Below, one piece after another: positions 7,995-16,548 of a DNA stretch of 64,000 nucleotides. Made by a program: the position numbers and the translations under genes. The DNA lies in NCBI GenBank assembly GCA_048814795.1, contig CP184673.1, positions 1,674,001-1,738,000 of the forward strand. The letters are read 5' to 3'. Source of the DNA: Thermatribacter sp048814795. GTDB taxonomy: Bacteria; Atribacterota; Atribacteria; Atribacterales; Thermatribacteraceae. A model generated the notes under the pieces. The model saw only the letters and a program-made list of their open reading frames with translations, was not told the DNA's origin and did not search any database. The first letter of the stretch is position 1; each line of letters starts with the position of its first letter.

Positions 7995-9761
7995 TTACAT
8001 TTTCTCTCGAGGCACATAGTGAGTGTGCAACAGGTGATGAGCTTTCTCTCCGTTTGGTTCACCCAAAAATTCTTCGTAAAGCTGTTTAACTGCCGGATTT
8101 TCATGCGATTTGCGCAAGGGAAGCTTGCGGTCAACTTCATAAATGGCTTCAATACGCTTCATCCTTATCTCCAAGTTAGTGGGAATGGGCTGACCTCCAC
8201 CACCTATGCATCCTCCGGGACAGGCCATTATTTCAATAAAGTGGTAATTCGCTTCCCCTGACCGTACCCGATCCAGAAGTTTACGTGCATTACCAAGGCC
8301 GTGAGCTACCGCTACATTAACTTTAGTCCCATCAATATCAACCGTAGCCTCTTTAACTCCTTCTATTCCACGCACATCGTAAAAATCAAGTTTACCCAGA
8401 GATTTACCAGTAAGAATCTCGTAGACAGAGCGCAACGCTGCTTCCATAACTCCTCCCGTTGCGCCAAAAACAGCAGCAGCTCCGGTGGATATGCCCAGCG
8501 GATCATCAAAGTCCTCTTCAGGCATTTCCTTCAAATCAATGCCCTTCTCTTTCAGCATGCGTGCCGCCTCTCTGGTAGTTAGTGAATAGTCCACATCCTG
8601 ATAACCACTGGAGTTCATTTCATCACGCTGACATTCAAATTTCTTAGCGGTACAGGGCATAATAGAAACAACTACCATATCTTTGGGGTCAACACCCAAT
8701 TTTTGGGCGTAATAGGTCTTGGCCACAGCTCCAAACATCTGCTGTGGTGATTTGCAGCTGGACACATTCTCCATGAGATCTGGATAGAAATGCTCCATAA
8801 ACTTAATCCAGCCCGGACTGCAGGAAGTTATCAGGGGAAGCTTGCCACCTTGCTTGAAGCGGTTGATAAACTCAGTACCCTCTTCTATTATGGTTAAATC
8901 AGCTGCGAAGTTGGTATCAAAAACTTTGTCAAAGCCAAGTCTTCTGAAAGCTGCCACCATCTTCCCAGTGGAAACTGTTCCTGGCGGCAACCCGAAGGGC
9001 TCTCCAATACTAACTCTTATCGCCGGAGCAGTCTGCAGGATGACAAACTTGTTCGGATCTTCAATGGCTTCCCAAACCATCTCAACGTGACTAACCTCAG
9101 ACAGAGCACCAGTAGGACAGGAAAGTATACACTGACCACAGTTAGTACATACACTCTGTCCCAAGGGCAATCCCAGAGAAGGGCTGATTACGGTATCGAA
9201 ACTTCGACCGGCGAAATCAATTGCAAAAACAGTCTGAACTTCAGCACAGGCACGGACGCAACGGCCACAAAGAATACAGCGGTTAGCATCTCTTTTTACC
9301 GCAGGACTGCTCTGATCGACTTCGTAAGTTTTTCGCTCTCCCTGAAAACGGATTTCTCTCACTCCAAACTCGTAAGCCAAGTCCTGAAGTTCGCAGGAGC
9401 CATTGCGGTCACAGAGCTGACAATCCAGTGGATGATTGGAGAGCAAAAGCTCAAGATTGGTCTTTCGAGCCTCCCGGACTTTCTTGGAAGTAGTTTTAAT
9501 TTTCATACCCTCACGAACTGGAGTAACGCAGGAAGCCACCAGATTAGGCTGGCCCTCTACTTCGACTACGCAGATCCGGCATCCACCCCAGCTACTCAGT
9601 CCTTCCATATAGCAAAGAGTAGGAACATGGATTTTTTCCATCTTACAGGCCTCAAGTATGGTAACACCATCCGGAACCTGGACCTCTCTACCATCAATAA
9701 AAATGGTAACCAGCTTTTCGCTCATCCCAGTCTTCTTAACTCCTTCAACAACTTTAGCCAT
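7995..9761 (-). CDS. hydA: [FeFe] hydrogenase catalytic subunit HydA
   Basis: Cytoplasmic [FeFe] hydrogenase that reduces protons or oxidises H2. Domains in order: 2Fe-2S plant-type ferredoxin domain (CYMEGLSSWGGCRIC, about 50-64), His-ligated 4Fe-4S (HPLDCQLCDRNGSC, about 110), two 4Fe-4S sites (CILCGRCVRAC and CTNCGQCILSCP, about 162-216), then the H-cluster domain with L1 TSCSPGW (312-318), L2 MPCTAKKFE (368) and L3 MACPGGCIGGGGQP (512). This is the M3-type layout, about 588 residues, without the C-terminal 2Fe-2S extension of Thermotoga HydA. L1 has Ser where most enzymes have a second Cys. Start chosen at ATG 9761 behind GGAGGAGTGAGG. Last gene of the operon; partners are the NuoF/NuoE-type subunits upstream. 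Confidence 0.96.
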   Translation of the reverse strand: MAKVVEGVKKTGMSEKLVTIFIDGREVQVPDGVTILEACKMEKIHVPTLCYMEGLSSWGGCRICVVEVEGQPNLVASCVTPVREGMKIKTTSKKVREARKTNLELLLSNHPLDCQLCDRNGSCELQDLAYEFGVREIRFQGERKTYEVDQSSPAVKRDANRCILCGRCVRACAEVQTVFAIDFAGRSFDTVISPSLGLPLGQSVCTNCGQCILSCPTGALSEVSHVEMVWEAIEDPNKFVILQTAPAIRVSIGEPFGLPPGTVSTGKMVAAFRRLGFDKVFDTNFAADLTIIEEGTEFINRFKQGGKLPLITSCSPGWIKFMEHFYPDLMENVSSCKSPQQMFGAVAKTYYAQKLGVDPKDMVVVSIMPCTAKKFECQRDEMNSSGYQDVDYSLTTREAARMLKEKGIDLKEMPEEDFDDPLGISTGAAAVFGATGGVMEAALRSVYEILTGKSLGKLDFYDVRGIEGVKEATVDIDGTKVNVAVAHGLGNARKLLDRVRSGEANYHFIEIMACPGGCIGGGGQPIPTNLEIRMKRIEAIYEVDRKLPLRKSHENPAVKQLYEEFLGEPNGEKAHHLLHTHYVPREKM

Positions 9762-9788
9762 CGATTTCCTCACTCCTCCAATTAATTT

Positions 9789-11423
9789 CTATTTGGCATA
9801 AACCATTTTTCTACCAAATTTACAAATGCCAGCAGGGCAAGTCTTACCCTCAATATGAGCAATAAATTCTTCTTCAAAAAACTGAAGGCAGCGCAACAAA
9901 GGATTAGGTGCTGCCTGACCCAGCCCACAAAAAGCGGTGGCCTTCATATTTTCTCCCAGCGTTTTAAGCAAAGCGAGACTTTTGCTATCTCCTCTACCTC
10001 TTTCAATGTCTCCAAGTATCTCAACAATTCTCTTATTGCCAATTCGGCAGGGAGTACATTTACCACAGGACTCGTGTAAGAAAAACTCTGCAAAGCTCTT
10101 TACCACATCAACTATGCAATGACTATCGTCGATAACTGTCAGTGCCCCCGAGCCCAGAGCAGAATTATACTTAGAAAGAGTGTCAAAAGCCATAGGCACA
10201 TCCAGAAGATCCGGAGTCATAGTACCACCCGAAGGTCCTCCGGTCTGCACCAGTTTAAGGCCACGTCCTCCGGGGATACCGCCTCCAATCTCAAAAATCA
10301 GCTCGCGCAGAGTAATACCCATGGGCACTTCTATAAGTCCCGCATTAACAATGTTGCCGGTGAGAGTAAATACCTTGGTTCCGGGGCAAGTAGGAGTACC
10401 AATGCTTTTAAACCATTGAGCACCATTCAGAATAATAGGAGGTATATTAGCCAGGGTTTCCACGTTGTTGATAACTGTAGGTTTACCCCACAAGCCTTTT
10501 TGAGGAGGATAAGGGGGTTTGATTCTGGGTTCTCCCCTTCCACCTTCTATGGAGTTAAGGAGTGCAGTTTCTTCACCACAGACGTATGCTCCAGCTCCTT
10601 TACGAATTTTGATGTCAAAATTAAAACCTGAATCAAGAATATTTTCTCCCAAAAGACCATACTCTCGAGCCTGACTAATAGCTCTTTCCAGATGTGCAAT
10701 GCTTTGAGGATATTCTGCACGCACATAAATGTACCCCTTTGAAGCCCCAACCGCATAACCCGCTATGGCCATGGCTTCGATAATGGCATGAGGATCGCCC
10801 TCCAGAATTAACCTATCCTTAAAAGTCCCCGGCTCTCCTTCATCCGCATTGCACACCACAAACTTTTCCTCCCCAGGAGCCTTATAAGTAAACTCCCATT
10901 TCAGTCCAGTTGGAAAGCCAGCTCCACCACGACCCAGTAATCCCGAAGCCTTTACTTCCTCTATTACATCCAGAGGTTTCATAGAAGAGAGAACCTTGGC
11001 CAGAGCTTGATAACCATCACGCGCAATATAGTCTTCTATATTGTTAGGGTCTATGAAACCGCTGTTCCGCAAAACCACCCTCTGTTCCCTTTGAAGTGGG
11101 AAAGGTGATAAAAGTTGACCAATACCGCCGGAAAAAGGCATTTTAAAACGGAGTTCTTCCACAATACGACCTTTAAGTAAATGTTCCTCAACTATTTTAG
11201 GCACATCTTGGGGACGAATCGGAGCATATACCACATTATCAGGATAAATTACCACAAAAGGCGAGGGTATCTCGCTTCCCAAATTACCGGTTTCCAGCAC
11301 CCGTATTTCCTGGGAAAGACCTCTTCTTTTAATCTCCTCAGACAGGAGTTCTTTAATTTGTAAAGCTCCCAGGGGTACGGAATTACTGCTTATCTCTACA
11401 AGCACGTGAGCCCTGTAAAACAT
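9789..11423 (-). CDS. HydB/NuoF-like flavoprotein subunit with a cluster-less N-terminal domain
   Basis: NuoF family FMN/NAD(H)-binding subunit of a bifurcating hydrogenase-type complex, about 544 residues. The N-terminal ~95 residues align with the thioredoxin-like 2Fe-2S domain of the upstream paralogue, but all four cysteine positions are replaced (Glu, Ser, Asn, Glu). The NuoF core follows: SGLLGRGGAGFPTGLKW (FMN/NADH loop, about 165-181), RKGAGAYVCGEETALL, and the cluster motif ESCGKCTPCRIG with its fourth Cys in CGLGQAAPNP. The protein ends at CPAGICKFGRKMVYAK, lacking the C-terminal two-cluster ferredoxin domain of Thermotoga-type HydB. Start at ATG 11423, six bases after GGAGG. Directly upstream of hydA. 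Confidence 0.9.
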   Translation of the reverse strand: MFYRAHVLVEISSNSVPLGALQIKELLSEEIKRRGLSQEIRVLETGNLGSEIPSPFVVIYPDNVVYAPIRPQDVPKIVEEHLLKGRIVEELRFKMPFSGGIGQLLSPFPLQREQRVVLRNSGFIDPNNIEDYIARDGYQALAKVLSSMKPLDVIEEVKASGLLGRGGAGFPTGLKWEFTYKAPGEEKFVVCNADEGEPGTFKDRLILEGDPHAIIEAMAIAGYAVGASKGYIYVRAEYPQSIAHLERAISQAREYGLLGENILDSGFNFDIKIRKGAGAYVCGEETALLNSIEGGRGEPRIKPPYPPQKGLWGKPTVINNVETLANIPPIILNGAQWFKSIGTPTCPGTKVFTLTGNIVNAGLIEVPMGITLRELIFEIGGGIPGGRGLKLVQTGGPSGGTMTPDLLDVPMAFDTLSKYNSALGSGALTVIDDSHCIVDVVKSFAEFFLHESCGKCTPCRIGNKRIVEILGDIERGRGDSKSLALLKTLGENMKATAFCGLGQAAPNPLLRCLQFFEEEFIAHIEGKTCPAGICKFGRKMVYAK

Positions 11424-11435
11424 GTTCATCCTCCT

Positions 11436-11918
11436 TCACTGACGGTACAGAGCCAGTATCTCTCGGATTCTGCCTTCCGAAAGATTGCCGTAAGTGATTT
11501 CGTTAATCATCATAGCAGGAGCAACACCACAAACCCCTAAGCAACTGGTAACCTCAAGAGTAAAAAGACCATCTCGGGTAGTTTCCCCTTCCTTTATACC
11601 CAGCTCTTTCTTTAAAATTTTAATTACATCAGTTGCGCCTCTAACATGACAGGGAGTACTTTTACAAACTCTGATCACGTATTTGCCCACGGGTTTAGTC
11701 TCCAAGAAGGAGTAAAAAGTGGCTACTCCATACACTTTACTTGCAGGAACATCTAATTTTTGAGAAACCCTTTGAAGCACGGGTTGAGGCAAGTATCCAA
11801 ACTTAGCATTCAAATCCTGCAGAACACACAGGAGAGGAGTTTCCTCTCCTGCATACCGGTCAACTATCTGGTCCACCTCTTCAAAAAGCTTATCGTCAAT
11901 AGTAATAGTACTCATCAT
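11436..11918 (-). CDS. hydC: HydC/NuoE-like 2Fe-2S subunit (second copy)
   Basis: A 160-residue NuoE-type thioredoxin-fold protein. A helical N-terminus (LLCVLQDLNAKFGYLPQPVL) precedes the cluster domain with cysteines in CKSTPC (about residue 90) and SCLGVCG (about 131), the four ligands of one 2Fe-2S cluster. It pairs with a NuoF-type subunit to pass electrons between FMN and the hydrogenase. The ATG overlaps the stop of the large fusion gene upstream (ATGA), and the NuoF-like gene follows after 12 bases, so all are one transcript. Confidence 0.93.
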   Translation of the reverse strand: MMSTITIDDKLFEEVDQIVDRYAGEETPLLCVLQDLNAKFGYLPQPVLQRVSQKLDVPASKVYGVATFYSFLETKPVGKYVIRVCKSTPCHVRGATDVIKILKKELGIKEGETTRDGLFTLEVTSCLGVCGVAPAMMINEITYGNLSEGRIREILALYRQ

Positions 11919-14900
11919 CCCTCTTCCTCCTCGACCATCGCCAATTGCTGATACTTTTTCATTATCTTTTCAAGATCACAGCGCAAACAACGCTCGGCCT
12001 CCAAACGAGCTGCTCCTTCGTCCAGACACAATTTAACTTCAGCAAAACTACATACTCTCTCTCTAACTGGTATCTCGGGTGGCTTTACACGAGGAATTTC
12101 TTTAATCACCGGGGGTTCCTCCACAACTGAAGGACGTTCAGGCTGCACAACTACTTCTTCTTCCTCGCCTTTTATCTCTATTAAATAATCGTGTATGCTA
12201 AAAGCGGCCTTTTTACCGCAGGCCATGGCACTTACCACTGTTGCTTCGGCACCAATCATATCTCCACCAGCAAAAACACCGGGTAAAGAAGTGGAAAGAG
12301 TGTATTTATCTACAACAACATTACCTCGATGATCCAGAGTAATACCCTCGACAAACCCTTCCAGATTTGGAGCCTGACCCACAGCCGCTACTACTAAATC
12401 GCAATCCAGGGTTACTTCCGCTCCCTCAATGGGTACTGGTCTCCTTCTTCCGCTGCGGTCAAACCCGGAAAGACGCATTCTCTGCAGTTTAATGCCTTTA
12501 ACGTTGCCATTATCATCACCCAAAATTTCCAGAGGAGCCATCAGGAAATGAAATACAATGCCTTCTTTCTCTGCGTCTTCGATTTCCTCATACAGAGCAG
12601 GCATTTCTTCTCGGGTCCTGCGATAAACCACATTTACCTCCTCAGCACCCAACCTGAGAAGAGTTCTTGCTGCATCCATAGCAGCGTTACCTCCTCCAAC
12701 TACTACTGCTTTTTTAGGAGCCTCCACGGGCTCACCAAGATTAACCTTCTTGAGGAGGTCCAGAGCAGGAATAACGCCTTTCAGGTTCTCTCCGGGAATA
12801 CCAAGCGGCATGCTCTTCCAGGCCCCTATAGCCAAGAATACTGCATCGTAGCTCTCTCGCAAGTCCTGCAACGTAAAATCCTTACCCAAACACTTGTTAG
12901 GTTGAAACTCTACACCCATAGCCTGGAGCTGTTTCAAGTCATATTCCAAAGCTTCCCTTGGTAAACGATAAGGAGGAATACCTACGGCTAGCATTCCACC
13001 AATCACGGGAAGAGCCTCAAAAACAGTAACCGAGTATCCTTTTCGAGCAAGGAAGTAAGCACAGGTAAGGCCTGCTGGACCAGAACCAACTATGGCTATT
13101 TTTGCATCACGCTTTCTTTCCATAACCACAGGTAACATCAAGCGGTTCATTCGAGCATAATCGGCCACAAAGCGCTTCAAATCGTCTATGGCGACAGGCT
13201 CATCGAGTTGACCTCTGCGACATTTTGCTTCACAGTAGCGGTTACAAACTCTTCCGCAAACCGACGGCAGAGGATTATCTTCACGGATAATCTGTAGTGC
13301 TTCAATATAATTTCCTTCCTTAATTCGAGCAATGTATCCAGGAACATCTATACCCAAAGGACAGGCATGCTGGCAGGGAGCCCTGAACAAAGGACGACAA
13401 ACAACAGCAGGGCATTTCTTTTCCCTTATATGAGCTTCATATTCATCTCTGAAATAACGCAAGGTACTCAAAACTGGATTGGGAGCGGTTTGTCCTAATC
13501 CACATAGAGCAGTAGCCTTAATCTGCTCGGCAAGATCTTCGAGTAGTTCAATGTCTCCCTCTCTACCTTCTCCGTTAGTAATCCTTTCCAAAATTTCCAG
13601 CATTCTTTTGGTGCCTATACGGCAGGGCGTACATTTACCGCAGGATTCGTCCTGAACAAATTCCAGAAAGAAACGGGCAAGATCCACCATACAGGTGTCT
13701 TCATCCATTACGATGAGACCACCCGAACCCATGATCGCTCCAAGTTCTTTGAGAGAATCATAATCTATTTCAACGTTAAGATATTCGCGAGGAATGCAAC
13801 CTCCAGAAGGACCACCAATTTGCACTGCCTTGAGTTTTTTGCCATCTCGAACCCCTCCACCGAGATCGTAAACAATTTCACCAAGGGTAATACCCATAGG
13901 TACTTCAACAAGGCCGGTATTCTGAACATCCCCGGCAAGTGCAAAAACCTTGGTACCCTTACTTCCTTCAGTGCCAATAGCTCTAAACCAGTCTGCTCCA
14001 TTCAAAATTATGGGAGGGATATTGGCATAAGTTTCTACGTTGTTAATTAAAGTTGGTTTACCCCACAAACCCTCAGAAGCTGGGAAAGGAGGCTTAGGTC
14101 GTGGCATTCCTCTTTTACCCTCTACAGAAGCAATAAGGGCAGTTTCTTCACCACATACAAAAGCACCAGCTCCAATCCTTATCTCTATATCAAAGTTAAA
14201 GCCTGTTCCCAGAATGTTTTCGCCCAAAAGACCATACTCCTTAGCTTGCTCAATAGCATGTTGCAAGCGCTCTACAGCCAGTGGGTATTCGGCTCGCACA
14301 TAAACGTACCCTTGCGAAGCTCCAACCGCATAACCCGCTATGGCCATGGCTTCAAGAACGGAATGAGGATCTCCCTCAAGTATGCTACGATCCATAAAAG
14401 CACCCGGGTCCCCCTCATCAGCATTACAAACAACATATTTTTCATCTCCGGGCGACCTGCGGGTAAATTCCCACTTTAAACCAGTTGGAAAACCAGCTCC
14501 GCCACGACCCCTAAGACCAGATTTCTTAACCTCTTCGATAACTTCTTCCGGGGTCATGGAGGATAAAACTTTGGCCAGAGCTTGATAACCATCACGGGCA
14601 ATATATTCTTCAATGTTTAAAGGATTAATAAAACCGCTATTGCGAAGGGCGATTTTGATCTGTTTTTTGAAAAAATCTATCTCCTGAATGAACTTGCGCC
14701 TCTCTTTTTCAGAAGGCTGATAAAGAAGCCTTTCTACAACCCTTCCTTTCAAAAGGTGTTCCTCCACTATTTCCTGTACATCTTTAACAGTTACCTTCTG
14801 ATAAAAAACACCTTCTGGATAAATTATCATTAAAGGACCAAGATTACAGGGACCAACACACCCTGTTTCTATTAAGCGAATCTCATTATCCAGACCATTT

Positions 14901-15004
14901 TTTTGGAGTTCTCTCACCAACGCTTCTTTAACCTTAAGCGCGCCTGAGGAAATACAGGCTGCACCAGCACACAAAAGAACCTGGCACCTTTCCATCCCGT
15001 TCAT
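11915..15004 (-). CDS. Fusion of HydB/NuoF-type and NfnB/GltD-type flavoproteins
   Basis: A 1029-residue fusion. Residues 1-95: thioredoxin-like 2Fe-2S domain with C12, C17, C49 and C53. Residues about 120-530: NuoF core with GLRGRGGAGFPTGLKW (FMN/NADH, about 163-178) and 4Fe-4S ligands in CGKCTPC (455-461) plus C501. From about 535: the GltD/NfnB part, with Fe-S cysteines (CQHACPLGIDVP, VCGRVCNRYCEAKC), an FAD site VGSGPAG (639), a second dinucleotide site VVGGGNAAMDAA (about 770) and GVFAGGDMIGAEATVVSAM. The GltD-like half normally binds FAD and NADPH and replaces the ferredoxin tail of usual HydB. This suggests one subunit that handles both NADH and NADPH. Start at ATG 15004, seven bases behind GGGAGGT. 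Confidence 0.92.
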   Translation of the reverse strand: MNGMERCQVLLCAGAACISSGALKVKEALVRELQKNGLDNEIRLIETGCVGPCNLGPLMIIYPEGVFYQKVTVKDVQEIVEEHLLKGRVVERLLYQPSEKERRKFIQEIDFFKKQIKIALRNSGFINPLNIEEYIARDGYQALAKVLSSMTPEEVIEEVKKSGLRGRGGAGFPTGLKWEFTRRSPGDEKYVVCNADEGDPGAFMDRSILEGDPHSVLEAMAIAGYAVGASQGYVYVRAEYPLAVERLQHAIEQAKEYGLLGENILGTGFNFDIEIRIGAGAFVCGEETALIASVEGKRGMPRPKPPFPASEGLWGKPTLINNVETYANIPPIILNGADWFRAIGTEGSKGTKVFALAGDVQNTGLVEVPMGITLGEIVYDLGGGVRDGKKLKAVQIGGPSGGCIPREYLNVEIDYDSLKELGAIMGSGGLIVMDEDTCMVDLARFFLEFVQDESCGKCTPCRIGTKRMLEILERITNGEGREGDIELLEDLAEQIKATALCGLGQTAPNPVLSTLRYFRDEYEAHIREKKCPAVVCRPLFRAPCQHACPLGIDVPGYIARIKEGNYIEALQIIREDNPLPSVCGRVCNRYCEAKCRRGQLDEPVAIDDLKRFVADYARMNRLMLPVVMERKRDAKIAIVGSGPAGLTCAYFLARKGYSVTVFEALPVIGGMLAVGIPPYRLPREALEYDLKQLQAMGVEFQPNKCLGKDFTLQDLRESYDAVFLAIGAWKSMPLGIPGENLKGVIPALDLLKKVNLGEPVEAPKKAVVVGGGNAAMDAARTLLRLGAEEVNVVYRRTREEMPALYEEIEDAEKEGIVFHFLMAPLEILGDDNGNVKGIKLQRMRLSGFDRSGRRRPVPIEGAEVTLDCDLVVAAVGQAPNLEGFVEGITLDHRGNVVVDKYTLSTSLPGVFAGGDMIGAEATVVSAMACGKKAAFSIHDYLIEIKGEEEEVVVQPERPSVVEEPPVIKEIPRVKPPEIPVRERVCSFAEVKLCLDEGAARLEAERCLRCDLEKIMKKYQQLAMVEEEEG

Positions 15005-15027
15005 GATGCTACCTCCCAATCTCTTCT

Positions 15028-15393
15028 CTATTCAGTATGAATTACCCATTCACCTACTATTTGACCATTAACAAGATGTGAAGCCACGATTTGCCTTGCT
15101 CTTTCCGGGGTTAAATTTCCATAGAGAATCTTTTGCGAACCATCCTCGATGCTTATCAAAGGTTCTCTATCGCAAAGACCAATGCACCCCGCCTGAGTCA
15201 CTACCACATCTTTCAGACCCCGTTTACTTATTTCATCCAGGATTGCAGACATAATTTGTCTGGCTCCTGCAGCAATACCACAAGTCCCCATATGCACCGT
15301 AATCTTGTACTTTGCTTTTCCTTCTCGCAGAGCGACATTTTTCTGGGCCTCTTCTTTAATTCTCTTAAGGTCTTCAATGCTTTTGATTTTCAT
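15028..15393 (-). CDS. Thioredoxin-like 2Fe-2S ferredoxin
   Basis: A 121-residue small protein with the 2Fe-2S thioredoxin-like fold: ITVHMGTCGIAAGARQIM (one cysteine visible in the first loop, about residue 38) and VVVTQAGCIGLCDREPLI (two cysteines, about 70-74). Only three cysteines are evident near the usual four ligand positions: the first loop reads GTCGIAAGA rather than the C-x4-C of the fusion protein. It resembles the separate ferredoxin found in many clostridial hyd operons. Start ATG behind AGGAGGAG; it overlaps the upstream GHKL gene by 20 bases. Confidence 0.85.
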   Translation of the reverse strand: MKIKSIEDLKRIKEEAQKNVALREGKAKYKITVHMGTCGIAAGARQIMSAILDEISKRGLKDVVVTQAGCIGLCDREPLISIEDGSQKILYGNLTPERARQIVASHLVNGQIVGEWVIHTE

Positions 15394-15952
15394 CAGCTAC
15401 TCCTCCTTCTCGAAAAGACTTTTCCTGAAAATCAATCCATTCCTTAACAGCTGGTAAAACAGCTGGCAAATCCTCAGGGTTATTCACTCCAATGTATTTC
15501 AAAAGCTCCTTGCTGTTAAAATGCCACTCCATACCATCCACACGATGCACAAATTCAAACTCCACCTCTGGATTGGAAACAATCAAGCTAACCAGGGTTT
15601 CGGCAATGTCACCGAGTGGAGGAAGGTCAATATGACTCCTTTTAAAGGTAACAATCAGCTCCGTTCCTTCACTTTTGCGAGAACTCAAAGAAACCCTTCC
15701 TTCGCATTGTTCAGCGAGCTGCTTAATGAGTGGAAGCCCCAAACCAACTTTTTTCTTTTTATTCTGACCAGTAAAGAAAGGATCGAAAACACGTTCTAAA
15801 ACATGCTCTTCCATACCCTCGCCATTGTCTTTAATAAGCAACTTCAGGGTATCAGAAGAAGTATCTTCAAAAATACCAATAGTCACCCTCTTAGCCCCAG
15901 CCCTAAGGGAGTTCTCCACAAGATCCAGAATATGAAGAGAAAGATCTTTCAT
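15374..15952 (-). CDS. GHKL (histidine-kinase-type) ATPase domain protein in the hydrogenase operon
   Basis: A 192-residue protein with a stand-alone HATPase_c domain: N-box DLVENSLRAGA (about 10-20), G1 box IKDNGEGM (about 40-47), FDPFFTGQ, and G2 box GLGLPLIKQLAEQ (about 70). No phosphoacceptor His/dimerisation domain precedes it, so it is not a conventional sensor kinase. The C-terminal ~85 residues (from about VTFKRSHIDLPPLGDI) form a separate region I do not recognise. Similar ATPase genes accompany hyd operons in other anaerobes; their role, regulatory or chaperone-like, is not established. It is the second gene of the operon. Confidence 0.82.
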   Translation of the reverse strand: MKDLSLHILDLVENSLRAGAKRVTIGIFEDTSSDTLKLLIKDNGEGMEEHVLERVFDPFFTGQNKKKKVGLGLPLIKQLAEQCEGRVSLSSRKSEGTELIVTFKRSHIDLPPLGDIAETLVSLIVSNPEVEFEFVHRVDGMEWHFNSKELLKYIGVNNPEDLPAVLPAVKEWIDFQEKSFREGGVADENQKH

Positions 15953-15971
15953 CTATCCAGATATCCGACTT

Positions 15972-16475
15972 TCAGGTGTAATTACTAATGATTTCCATAA
16001 TCTGAGAAGGATTTACTCTTTTGTGAACATCATTGTCTATACGCACTACCGGTGCTAAGCCACACGCTCCAGCACAACGCATAACTTCTACAGAATAAAG
16101 ACCATCCTGGGTAACTTCTCCAACCCCTATTTCCAGCTCTTTTTGAATTTTGTCCAAAATTTCCTGTCCCCCTCTAACATAGCAGGCAGTACCCAGGCAT
16201 ACCTGAATAACATGTTTTCCACGAGGCTTCATAGAAAAGAAGTGGTAAAAAGTTACCACTCCATAAACCTCACTGAGAGGAACATCAAGTTCACGAGCAA
16301 CTATCTTTAAAACCGAAGGAGGTAAATAACCAACTACGTTCTGTACAGCATGCAGAGCTTGAATAAGAGAGCCTCTTTTCCCTTTAAAACGGGATAAAAT
16401 GCTAAGCAAAGTCTCTTCAAGTTCAGACGAAATTTCCATATCTTTGATTTTTTCTTCCACCTCAAGGTTAGCCAC
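15972..16475 (-). CDS. HydC/NuoE-like 2Fe-2S subunit (first copy)
   Basis: A 167-residue NuoE-type protein, first gene of the hydrogenase operon. A helical N-terminal region (SLIQALHAVQNVVGYLPPSV) leads into the 2Fe-2S domain with CLGTAC (about 97-102) and RCAGACG (about 138-142). It is a clear paralogue of the 11436-11918 gene. The GTG start at 16475 lies six bases behind AGGAGGAG, downstream of a good promoter. It may serve the HydB-NfnB fusion, leaving the other copy for the second NuoF-like subunit; that pairing is inference. Confidence 0.92.
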   Translation of the reverse strand: MANLEVEEKIKDMEISSELEETLLSILSRFKGKRGSLIQALHAVQNVVGYLPPSVLKIVARELDVPLSEVYGVVTFYHFFSMKPRGKHVIQVCLGTACYVRGGQEILDKIQKELEIGVGEVTQDGLYSVEVMRCAGACGLAPVVRIDNDVHKRVNPSQIMEIISNYT

Positions 16476-16519
16476 AACTATCTCCTCCTAAAACTAATTT
16501 CTCACCCAAGCCTGGGGTT

Positions 16520-16548
16520 ATTATAAACTTAATTCTCAAAGAAGTGAA
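16520..16548 (-). promoter_or_regulatory. Promoter of the hydrogenase operon
   Basis: On the minus strand TTCACT (16543-16548) and a perfect TATAAT (16520-16525) are separated by 17 bases and lie 45 bases before the first start codon. The -35 box lies within a dyad (16542-16559). Confidence 0.75.

Noticed and set aside
8640..8760. Loss of hydrogenase activity inferred from TSCSPGW
   Set aside because: L2, L3 and all accessory cluster motifs are intact and the operon is well kept, so an inactive enzyme is not the simplest reading.
9087..9785. 232-codon plus-strand frame opposite hydA
   Set aside because: Shadow of the cysteine-rich hydA N-terminus; no homology or ribosome site.
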